From DASUBV01 sp035763085 (GTDB lineage: Bacteria; Actinomycetota; Actinomycetes; Streptosporangiales; Streptosporangiaceae), in NCBI GenBank assembly GCA_035763085.1, contig DASUBV010000147.1:1-29172 (forward strand): a stretch of 29,172 nt of DNA. Reading direction: 5' to 3'. Below the pieces are notes generated by a model. That model worked only from the letters and a program-made list of their open reading frames with translations. It was not told where the DNA came from and did not search any database. Positions within the stretch are counted from its first letter, which is position 1; each line of letters begins with the position of its first letter. This document shows, one piece after another, positions 15,652 through 21,971 of this stretch. A program made the position numbers and the translations under genes.

Positions 15652-15672
15652 GTGACGGCTGCGCGCCGTCAC
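15652..15672 (+). promoter_or_regulatory. Expression-platform hairpin of the FMN riboswitch
   Basis: GTGACGGC-TGCGC-GCCGTCAC forms a perfect 8-bp stem three bases before the ribosome site GGGAGG (15675-15680). A second small stem, TCACG-TCCCTT-CGTGA at 15631-15646, lies just upstream. Its CGTGA arm could compete for pairing. This arrangement suggests control by termination or by masking the ribosome site. Confidence 0.5.
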
Positions 15673-15691
15673 CGCGGGAGGTCGGTGCATC

Positions 15692-17014
15692 ATGTTCTCC
15701 GGAATGATCAGCGAGATTGGTGTCATTGCGCCTGCTGACGAGCCAGGTGCGCTGGTCATCGCCGCCCCCAAGGCGGCCAGCGGGATCGGCCGCGGCGGCT
15801 CGGTGGCCGTCAGCGGCGTGCGGCTGACGGCCACCGACGTCGACACCGGGCGCGGCTGGATCCGGGCCCGGCTGTCGGAGGAGACCCGGCGCCGCTGCAC
15901 GCTCGGCGAGCTGGCGCCGGGCACCCGGGTCAACGTGGAGCTGCCGCTGGCCCTCGGCGACCGGCTGGACGGTCACCTGGTGCAGGGGCACGTGGACGCG
16001 GTCGGCAAGGTGGCGGCGATCACTGACGAGCCGGCCGGGCGGCGGGTGTGGATCCGCCCGCCGGCCCGCGCGCTGCGCGAGCTGGTGGCCAAGGGCTCGG
16101 TGGCGGTCGACGGCGTGAGCCTGACGGTGGCCGAGGTGGTGCGCGACCGGTTCTCGGTGGCCCTGATCCCGGCCACGCTGGCCGCGACCACGCTCGGCGG
16201 CCTGGCCGAGGGCCAGCGGGTCAACCTGGAGACCGACCTGGCCGCCAAGGTCCTCCGTGACCATCTGGGGGATTCCAGAAGGCTGGCCCCCCTGGACCAG
16301 CACAGTCATCTGCTGGGGGGTTCCAGGGGGGTGGCCCCCCTGGGCCAGCACAGCTACCCGGCCGGGCCCGCGGCGGCACTGGCGGCCGTGGTCGGCTCGC
16401 TGCCGTGGGCTGGGTACCTGTCCGGGCGCGCCGGCGCGCAGAAGGCGGTGGCCCAGATCGCCGCGGGCGGCGCGGTAATCGTGTGGGATGCGGTCGCCGA
16501 GGGCGAGGGCGACGTCATTTTCGCCGGGGCGCGGATGAGCCCCGAGGCCATGGTGTTCCTGCTGACCCAGGCGTGCGGGCACACGACGGTGCCGTGCGAC
16601 GCCGAGCGGCTGGAGCGGCTGGAGATCCCGCCCATGCCCGGCGCCGGCGACCGGCAGGGCACGGCCATGCACACGGCGGTCGACCTGGCTGCGGGCACCG
16701 GGACCGGCGTCAGCGCCGCCGAGCGCGCTGCGACTATCCGCCGCCTGGCTGCCCCGGACGCCCGGCCCGACGATTTCCTGCGGCCCGGCCACGTGTTCCC
16801 GCTGGCGGCCCGGCCCGGCGGGCTGGCCGAGCGGACCGGGCACACCGAGGCGGGCGTGCAGCTCTGCCAGGCGGCGGGGCTCCCGGCCGTCGCCGCAGTC
16901 TGCGAGGTCATGAGCCCGGACGGGACCATGGCCGGGGTGGCGGAGCTGGAGCGGTTCGCGCTGCACTGGGGTCTGCCCCTGGTGGACATGGCCGACCTGG
17001 CGGCCTGGCTGTAG
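15692..17014 (+). CDS. Riboflavin synthase / 3,4-dihydroxy-2-butanone-4-phosphate synthase fusion
   Basis: 440 aa, two riboflavin-pathway enzymes in one chain. Residues 1-187 are riboflavin synthase (dismutation of lumazine), with both lumazine-binding repeats: MFSGMISEIG, SGVRLTATDV and LVQGHVD in repeat 1; DGVSLTVAEV and the ATLAATTL region in repeat 2. Residues 193-225 are a linker of two 16-aa repeats. Residues 228-440 are a RibB domain (ribulose-5-P to DHBP): EGEGDVIFA (270-278), GTGVSAAERAATIR, RPGHVFPL (364-371), GHTEA with His384, CEVMSPDGTMA with Glu405. In the RENEGD acidic motif the Arg is Ala269. The usual fusion partner of RibB is RibA, not riboflavin synthase. The FMN riboswitch directly upstream supports the role; no other rib gene lies in the window. 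Confidence 0.88.
   Translation: MFSGMISEIGVIAPADEPGALVIAAPKAASGIGRGGSVAVSGVRLTATDVDTGRGWIRARLSEETRRRCTLGELAPGTRVNVELPLALGDRLDGHLVQGHVDAVGKVAAITDEPAGRRVWIRPPARALRELVAKGSVAVDGVSLTVAEVVRDRFSVALIPATLAATTLGGLAEGQRVNLETDLAAKVLRDHLGDSRRLAPLDQHSHLLGGSRGVAPLGQHSYPAGPAAALAAVVGSLPWAGYLSGRAGAQKAVAQIAAGGAVIVWDAVAEGEGDVIFAGARMSPEAMVFLLTQACGHTTVPCDAERLERLEIPPMPGAGDRQGTAMHTAVDLAAGTGTGVSAAERAATIRRLAAPDARPDDFLRPGHVFPLAARPGGLAERTGHTEAGVQLCQAAGLPAVAAVCEVMSPDGTMAGVAELERFALHWGLPLVDMADLAAWL
16264..16356 (+). repeat. Duplicated palindromic repeat forming the fusion linker
   Basis: Two copies of a ~45-bp sequence are spaced by 48 bp: 16264-16308 and 16312-16356. Shared parts are CTGGGGG-(A)TTCCAG and GGCCCCCCTGG-CCAGCACAG. 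The second copy contains a perfect hairpin CCAGGGGGG-TGG-CCCCCCTGG (16323-16343). Encoded peptides are GDSRRLAPLDQHSHLL and GGSRGVAPLGQHSYPA. The G/C-run palindrome looks like an intergenic REP-type element captured in frame. Confidence 0.75.
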
Positions 17015-17132
17015 GCCGCTGGCGGTGACTGTCAGCGCCCGGCGGTGGCTGCCAGCCGCCGTGCGGTGAGACAGTCGGGGTCCGGGCGCAGCCGTCGCCA
17101 AGGCGGCCGCCGCGATGGCGGAAGGACCGCGC

Positions 17133-17843
17133 GTGAGCCGTCAGAACGTCTACGACCAGCAGCTGTTCTTCGATCGCTACCAGCAGATGCGCGAGCGGGA
17201 TAGCGGGATCAACGCCACCGTCGAGCAGCCCGCGCTGCGCGCGCGGCTGCCGGCGCTGGCCGGCCTGCATGCTGTCGACCTGGGCTGCGGAGACGGCCAG
17301 CTGTGCCGGGACCTGGCGGGCGGCGGCGCCGCCCGGGTCCTCGGCCTGGATCCCTCAGAGCGGATGCTGGCGCTGGCGGCCGCGCGGACGGCGGACCCGA
17401 GAATCCGCTACGCCCGCGCCTTCGCCGAGGACGCGCGCCTGGCGGCGGGCTGCGCCGACCTGGTGGTGAGCAGCCTGGCCTTCCACTACATCGCCGGCCT
17501 GCCCGGCCTGCTGGCCCGGATCGCTTGCTGGCTGCGGCCGCGCGGATGGCTGGTGTTCTCGATGGAGCACCCCATCGTGACGGCGGCCCCGCAGTTCGGG
17601 CGCAGGCCGTGCATCGTTGATGGCTACTACGACGAGGGCGGCCGGGAAACGTCCTGGTTCGTGGACGGCGTCCGCAAGTATCACCGCGGCCTGAGCACCA
17701 TCCTGTCGGCGATGCTGACGGCCGGGCTGATCATCGAGCACGTGGATGAGCCGGCGCCGACGCTCGAGCTGCTGAACGAGCGCCCGGACCTGGAGCTGCA
17801 CCGAAGCCGCCCGTCAATCCTCCTGGTCACCGCCCGTCGCTGA
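17133..17843 (+). CDS. Class I SAM-dependent methyltransferase
   Basis: 236 aa from GTG 17133, chosen because GAAGGA ends 6 nt before it; an in-frame ATG at 17115 has no such site. Rossmann methyltransferase: motif I HAVDLGCGDGQLCRDL (SAM glycine loop, about 46-61), motif II GLDPSERMLALAA with the acidic ribose contact, motif III/IV DLVVSSLAFHYIAGLPGLLARI, then RPRGWLVFSMEHPI. The SSLAFHY and MEHPI segments are typical of small-molecule methyltransferases annotated near UbiE/Cy-dependent groups. The C-terminal half includes YYDEGGRETSWFVDGVRKYHR, likely the substrate lid. The substrate is unknown. It follows the riboflavin fusion on the same strand by about 120 bp, but no functional link is evident. 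Confidence 0.85.
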   Translation: MSRQNVYDQQLFFDRYQQMRERDSGINATVEQPALRARLPALAGLHAVDLGCGDGQLCRDLAGGGAARVLGLDPSERMLALAAARTADPRIRYARAFAEDARLAAGCADLVVSSLAFHYIAGLPGLLARIACWLRPRGWLVFSMEHPIVTAAPQFGRRPCIVDGYYDEGGRETSWFVDGVRKYHRGLSTILSAMLTAGLIIEHVDEPAPTLELLNERPDLELHRSRPSILLVTARR

Positions 17844-17894
17844 CACCCGCTAACTCGCCCAGAGAGGTCCTGAACCTGCTAGCACGAGAGTAAT

Positions 17895-17940
17895 CTGGTA
17901 CGAGATTCTTGTACCAGCACGGTACCGTCATCACGTACCA
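17895..17940. promoter_or_regulatory. Palindromic operator of the YefM/YoeB pair
   Basis: CTGGTAC (17895-17901) and GTACCAG (17911-17917) form a perfect 7-bp inverted repeat with a 9-bp centre. GGTACC (17921-17926) and GTACCA (17935-17940) repeat the same GTACC core downstream. TAATCT at 17891-17896, overlapping the first arm, could be the -10. YefM/YoeB operons are autorepressed through clustered GTAC-containing palindromes upstream of yefM, which fits this placement. Confidence 0.65.
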
Positions 17941-17960
17941 GACGGAAGGATGGTGTGGCT

Positions 17961-18230
17961 ATGGCCATCAGCGCCAGCGACGCTCGCGCACACCTGTTCC
18001 CCCTTATCCAGCAGGTCAACGACGACCACCTGCCGGTTCGGATCACGTCCAAGGCCGGCGACGCAGTGCTGATGTCTGCCGAGGACTTTGATTCCTGGCA
18101 GGAGACTATCTACCTTCTTCGTCCTCCGGCCAACGCGCGCCGCCTCATGGAAGCAGTCGCGAGGGACAAGTCAGGCCAGGCTGCGCTCCCGAAAACCATG
18201 GAGGAACTCGAGGCCCTGGCGGGTGAGTAG
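17961..18230 (+). CDS. YefM/Phd-family antitoxin
   Basis: 89 aa from ATG 17961. GTG 17955, two codons earlier, is also possible; GGAAGGA at 17944-17950 could serve either. N-terminus MAISASDARAHLFPLIQQVN is the Phd/YefM DNA-binding fold, followed by PVRITSKAGDAVLMSAEDFDSWQET and a C-terminal segment (ANARRLMEAVARDK, then TMEELEALAGE) that wraps the toxin. It neutralises the downstream RNase and represses the operon via the GTAC palindromes. Its TAG stop overlaps the toxin GTG by one base (TAGTG), so the two are coupled. Confidence 0.92.
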   Translation: MAISASDARAHLFPLIQQVNDDHLPVRITSKAGDAVLMSAEDFDSWQETIYLLRPPANARRLMEAVARDKSGQAALPKTMEELEALAGE

Positions 18231-18493
18231 TGAGAGACGTCAGCATCGACCCCGATGCCTGGGAGGACTTTCTCTACTGGCTCGGCGCGGACCGGAAGAT
18301 GGCGAAGAGGATCACACGGTTGACAGGTGAGATCCAGCGCGACCCGTTTACGGGCATCGGGAAGCCCGAACCCCTGAAGGGGGACCTGTCCGGTTACTGG
18401 TCGCGCCGCATAGATGATGAGCACCGACTGGTTTACCGGGCCGACGACAAGGAGGTGAGGATCCTCAAGGCTCGTTACCGCTACAGCGACTAG
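18230..18493 (+). CDS. YoeB/Txe-family toxin, catalytic His replaced
   Basis: 87-aa RelE-superfamily ribosome-dependent mRNA endonuclease of the YoeB/Txe group. The signature GKPEPLKGDLSGYWSRRIDD followed by EHRLVYR is nearly canonical: Glu47 and Arg66 align with the E. coli YoeB Glu46 and Arg65. The C-terminus, however, reads KARYRYSD where the family normally has CRYHY. The position of YoeB His83 is Arg84 here, while Tyr85 is kept. Activity may be reduced or altered. Coupled to the antitoxin by a 1-bp overlap. GTG start. Confidence 0.93.
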   Translation: MRDVSIDPDAWEDFLYWLGADRKMAKRITRLTGEIQRDPFTGIGKPEPLKGDLSGYWSRRIDDEHRLVYRADDKEVRILKARYRYSD

Positions 18494-18510
18494 CCGGAGG
18501 CTGGCCTCGG

Positions 18511-19326
18511 TCAGGTGTTGGCGGACCGCCTGGTCGCGGTTTTCCTGGCGGGGCGGCGGCGGTTGTCGCGGACGTAGATGATGCTCTGCTTGCCGTCGCC
18601 GACGCCGCGGCGGTCCGTCTCGAACAGCGTGGTGGCCGTCATCAGGTCGCTGAGCTTGGCGTAGCCGTAGTTGCGGGAGTCAAAATCCGGGCGCTGCTTG
18701 GTGATGATGTTCCCGATGGCCGACAGCGGCGCCCAACCGTCGTCGTCGGAGGCGGCCTCGACGGCGTTGCGCAGCTGATTCACCAGCGCGGCGTCGCGCT
18801 TGAGCTGCGCGGCCGTGGCCCGCGGGGTCGGCCGGACATCGGACTCGGCCGGGGTGGCCTCGCCCTCGGGATAGCTGAGGTTCTCGATGTAGATGAACTT
18901 GTCGCACGCGGCCACGAACGGCTTGGGCGTCTTGCGCTCGCCGAACCCGTACACGATGAGTCCCGACTCGCGAATGCGCGCGGCCAGCCGGGTGAAGTCG
19001 CTGTCGCTGGAAACGAGGCAGAACCCGTCGAACCGGCCTGAGTAGAGCAGGTCCATGGCGTCGATGACCATGGCCGCGTCAGTGGCGTTCTTGCCGTGGG
19101 TGTAGGCGAACTGCTGGATGGGCTGGATGGACTGGGCCAGCAGCTGGTCCTTCCAGCCCTTGAGGCTGGTGCCCGTCCAGTCGCCGTAGGCCCGCTTCAC
19201 GTGCGCGGTGCCGTACTTGGCCACCTCGGCCAGCAGCGCCTCGGTGATCGTGGGCCGCGTGTTGTCGGCATCGATGAGCACCGCGAGCTTGGCGGCGTTC
19301 TCATTGTCGGCGTTCTGGCTGACCAT
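18511..19326 (-). CDS. NYN-domain putative RNase with C-terminal OST-HTH/LOTUS domain
   Basis: 271 aa. Residues ~15-150 form a NYN (LabA-like, PIN-related) nuclease fold: AVLIDADNTRP (first Asp pair), KNATDAAMVIDAMDLLYSGRFD (second acidic site), CLVSSDSDFTRLAARIRESG (SDSDF metal-binding signature) and VYGFGERKTPKPFVAACDKFIYIE. A linker leads to an OST-HTH/LOTUS-type domain (about 180-250: LVNQLRNAVEAASDDDGWAPL, then QRPDFDSRNYGYAKLSDLM), thought to bind RNA. A basic tail RRRPARKTATRR ends the protein. The predicted role is RNA processing or decay; the target is unknown. ATG 19326 is chosen because GGGGAG lies just before it; a GTG four codons upstream has no ribosome site. It is convergent with the toxin gene (18 bp apart). 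Confidence 0.87.
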   Translation of the reverse strand: MVSQNADNENAAKLAVLIDADNTRPTITEALLAEVAKYGTAHVKRAYGDWTGTSLKGWKDQLLAQSIQPIQQFAYTHGKNATDAAMVIDAMDLLYSGRFDGFCLVSSDSDFTRLAARIRESGLIVYGFGERKTPKPFVAACDKFIYIENLSYPEGEATPAESDVRPTPRATAAQLKRDAALVNQLRNAVEAASDDDGWAPLSAIGNIITKQRPDFDSRNYGYAKLSDLMTATTLFETDRRGVGDGKQSIIYVRDNRRRPARKTATRRSANT

Positions 19327-19511
19327 GCTGCTCCCCACCTGAGGCGGTGCGGCCCGGCGCCCGGCTGCCGGGACAGCCGGGCGCGCGCGGCTCCCTTGAT
19401 CTTGCCCGACGAGCGGCCGCTGCCCAACCTGCCACCCCGCCGGCCGCGGCTGGCTCCCTGTCTATCGTCGCCGTACGCGTGACGTTCTGCACAGTAGGCT
19501 GAAAAACCGGT

Positions 19512-21566
19512 ATGAGCACCCCCGTGCGCACGTGGCTGATTGCTTCCCTGAACCCGCCGGCGATCATCCGATTCAGCGTGGACGTCGGCCTGGGCGCGGC
19601 ACTGGCGTGGCTGACCGGGCCGCTCATCGGATCACGCGCGGGTGACTCGCTGCTCGGCGTGGCAATCGCCGTGCCGGTCCTGGTGATCTCGTTCGTCCTG
19701 GGCCGGACCGGCACAGGGCTGCTGCGGGTCGCCGCGCGCCAGCTGGCGAAGCCGCCGCCCGCCGGCCGGTCGTGGCAGCGCAGGTGGCTGCCCCCGCTGG
19801 CGGTCGCCAGTGCCGCTGCCGGACTGCTGCTCGGGCTGGCCGGCCCGGCCGTGGTGTGGGCCGATGCGAAGGCGGCGGCGGTCCGGCTGCTGCCCGCGGC
19901 GCTGGCGGCCGTCTTCGCGATCTGGGCTTTCACGCTGACCCGGCGCCGGGTTCTGCGGGCCCGGTGGCGCTGGGTGCGGCTGGCCCTGACCCACGTGCTG
20001 GCCATCGTGCTGATCGGGCTGGTCCTGCTGGTGGCGTTCAACCGCGATCTGCTGTCCAGCGAGCCGGCCGCCGGGCTGCTGTTCCCGGTGATCGCCTGGG
20101 CTAGCGTCCGGACCTGGCTGGTCATGGGCCGGTCGCGCCGGCTGACGGTCCGGGCCGCCGCCGACATCGTGCTCTCGCTGCTGCTCGGCGCCGACCTGGT
20201 GCTGCTGGTGGTGTGGGGCGCGAACCTGCTCGGCCTGCGGCCGGGTGAGGTGGCGGCGCTGCGCGGCACCCTGGAACAGGCCGGGACCATTGCCGACCTG
20301 CCCTGGTGGCTGTGGTCGGGGCTGTACCTGCTGCTGGCCGCGGTGAGCGTGACGCTCGCGGTGTATCCGGCGCCGCTGGCGGCCGCGGCCCGCTGGTGGC
20401 AGCGGCTGCGCGTGGTGCCGTCCGCCGGGGTGACCCGGCGGGTGCTGACGGTCATCCACATCGGGCTGGCCGTGACCATGCTCATCGGGCTGGCCACGCC
20501 GCCCAGCCTGGGCGCAGCATTAAGCGGCGAGCTGCGGGCCCGGTATGCGCTCGCCGTCCAGGGTGAGCTGCTGGCCCGCGGCGAGCAGGCGGCTTACCAG
20601 GCCATCGCGCGCGAGTTCAGCGCCAGCAGCATCACCGGCCCGCAGGCGCAGCCGCTGGTCACCGTGGTGGGCAAGATTCACACGGTCAGCAGCCCGGCAC
20701 CGGGCGCCGATGGCAGCACGAGCACCGAGCGCGACCTGGCCCGGCGCCTCGGCCAGGCGCAGGCCATCACCCTGCAGCTCCGCCGCCCGCCCGCGCTGGA
20801 TACCGCCGAGGCTCTGCCGGCTGACCTGACATCGGCGGCCCGTGACGCCGGCGACCTGCAGGTGCGGCTCGACGAACTGGACAAGCAGCAGCAGCGGACG
20901 GCCGAGGCTCGCCGGCGCGCCAGCGAGGCAGGCGAGCTCGCTGCTACCGCGGTAGCCGGGCTGCTGCAGGTTCCGCGGCTCGGCGACAGCGAGACCGTCC
21001 AGATCATCCGGGAGTACCTGAGCGGCCTGGTGGAGGGCAGCCGGCTCAAGGACGTGTTCGCCGCCTGGGTGCAGAAGCGCGCGGATGCAGCCGCCGGAGC
21101 CGCGGGCGGGTCCGCGTCCGGCAGCCCCGGCTCCGGCGGCAACTCCGGGTCCAGCGGTAACCCCGGCTCCGGCGGCGGCTCCGGGCCCGGCGGTAACCCC
21201 GGGTCCGGCGGCGGCTCCGGGTCCGGCGGCGGCCCTGCTCCGGGCGGCGCGGGCTTGCCGGCGGCGGACCAGATGGTGCTCCCCGACCCGCCGCGGCTGG
21301 AGCTCGCCGCCCTGGCCGTGCTGGTCCGGGCGCACCTCACCATCATGGTGGCTGACCCGCTGGCCAGCGAGCGGGTTGAGCACCGCACCATGTCCGAGTC
21401 GCCCCTCGACGCTGCCGTCGACCTGGCCAACCAGGCGCGCTTCCTGCAGGAGGACACCGGTCCGTGCGCTGGCTGCCCCCGGCCGCTGAAGCCTGGTGAA
21501 GAGCCGTTCGACGGCCACGATGGACATCCCGTGGAGCCGGAGCCGCATGAGGGCTTCGCGCCGTGA
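19512..21566 (+). CDS. Unrecognised polytopic membrane protein with large extracytoplasmic C-terminus
   Basis: 684 aa, family not recognised. About nine hydrophobic helices lie in residues 20-326 (around 23-40, 47-66, 92-117, 126-143, 156-176, 187-206, 217-242, 265-290, 308-326). The remaining ~355 residues are soluble. They contain a helical region with coiled-coil character (LQVRLDELDKQQQRTAEARR, about 452-471), a Gly/Ser/Pro/Asn linker of ~55 residues encoded by 9/18-bp repeats (21110-21250), and a final helical piece (ELAALAVLVRAHLTIMV). The tail holds a CxxC pair (GPCAGCPRP) and His/Glu/Asp-rich DGHDGHPVEPEPHEG. No catalytic motif is evident. The ATG lies 11 nt after a TAGGCT box. A 72-aa membrane protein gene follows, possibly a partner. 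Confidence 0.85.
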   Translation: MSTPVRTWLIASLNPPAIIRFSVDVGLGAALAWLTGPLIGSRAGDSLLGVAIAVPVLVISFVLGRTGTGLLRVAARQLAKPPPAGRSWQRRWLPPLAVASAAAGLLLGLAGPAVVWADAKAAAVRLLPAALAAVFAIWAFTLTRRRVLRARWRWVRLALTHVLAIVLIGLVLLVAFNRDLLSSEPAAGLLFPVIAWASVRTWLVMGRSRRLTVRAAADIVLSLLLGADLVLLVVWGANLLGLRPGEVAALRGTLEQAGTIADLPWWLWSGLYLLLAAVSVTLAVYPAPLAAAARWWQRLRVVPSAGVTRRVLTVIHIGLAVTMLIGLATPPSLGAALSGELRARYALAVQGELLARGEQAAYQAIAREFSASSITGPQAQPLVTVVGKIHTVSSPAPGADGSTSTERDLARRLGQAQAITLQLRRPPALDTAEALPADLTSAARDAGDLQVRLDELDKQQQRTAEARRRASEAGELAATAVAGLLQVPRLGDSETVQIIREYLSGLVEGSRLKDVFAAWVQKRADAAAGAAGGSASGSPGSGGNSGSSGNPGSGGGSGPGGNPGSGGGSGSGGGPAPGGAGLPAADQMVLPDPPRLELAALAVLVRAHLTIMVADPLASERVEHRTMSESPLDAAVDLANQARFLQEDTGPCAGCPRPLKPGEEPFDGHDGHPVEPEPHEGFAP

Positions 21567-21734
21567 CCGCGCCGGCGCCCGGGAGGACAGGATGCTGGGG
21601 CTGGGCCGGCCCACCACGCAGGTGAGCGGGCAGCATCGTGACCGCCGGAGCTCAGCCGGGCGGAGCCGGTTCCGCAGCGGCGGCAGCTGGGGAAGATCAC
21701 CGGTGCAGACGGCGTGTCCGCGCGAGCAACGGGG

Positions 21735-21953
21735 ATGAGATCAGTGAGCGACTTCTTCAAGATCATTGCGGCCGGCCCGGCATTCTTCGTCAGCGCCTGG
21801 CTGCTGATGCTCTTCGCCGGGATCACCAGCACTGACGTCGGCATCCGCCCGTTCGGGTACCTCACCGCGATGATCGTGACGATCGGCCTGTGGCTGACCC
21901 TGGCGCCGGCCATCGGCGCCGTCGCCCGCGTCGGCAAGAAGCGACCGAGCTAA
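21735..21953 (+). CDS. Small two-helix membrane protein
   Basis: 72 aa from ATG 21735. GTG 21744, which has GGGGA eight bases upstream, is at least as good, and GTG 21714 is an upstream option. It has two hydrophobic helices: AAGPAFFVSAWLLMLFAGIT and YLTAMIVTIGLWLTLAPAIGAVA, separated by a short loop STDVGIRPFG, and a basic end (RVGKKRPS). No family recognised. It follows the 684-aa membrane protein by about 170 bp on the same strand; that spacer shows no other gene. It ends 18 bp before the converging LacI-type gene. Confidence 0.72.
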   Translation: MRSVSDFFKIIAAGPAFFVSAWLLMLFAGITSTDVGIRPFGYLTAMIVTIGLWLTLAPAIGAVARVGKKRPS

Positions 21954-21971
21954 CGGACTCTGCCTGATCAG

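Noticed and set aside
15497..17101. 534-codon minus-strand frame over the riboflavin fusion
   Set aside because: Shadow of the fusion gene; the plus-strand frame has clear enzyme motifs and a riboswitch.
21680..21735. GTGCAGACGGCG segment resembling part of the 7975-7990 IS605-like sequence
   Set aside because: Only about ten bases are shared and no end hairpin follows; probably chance.
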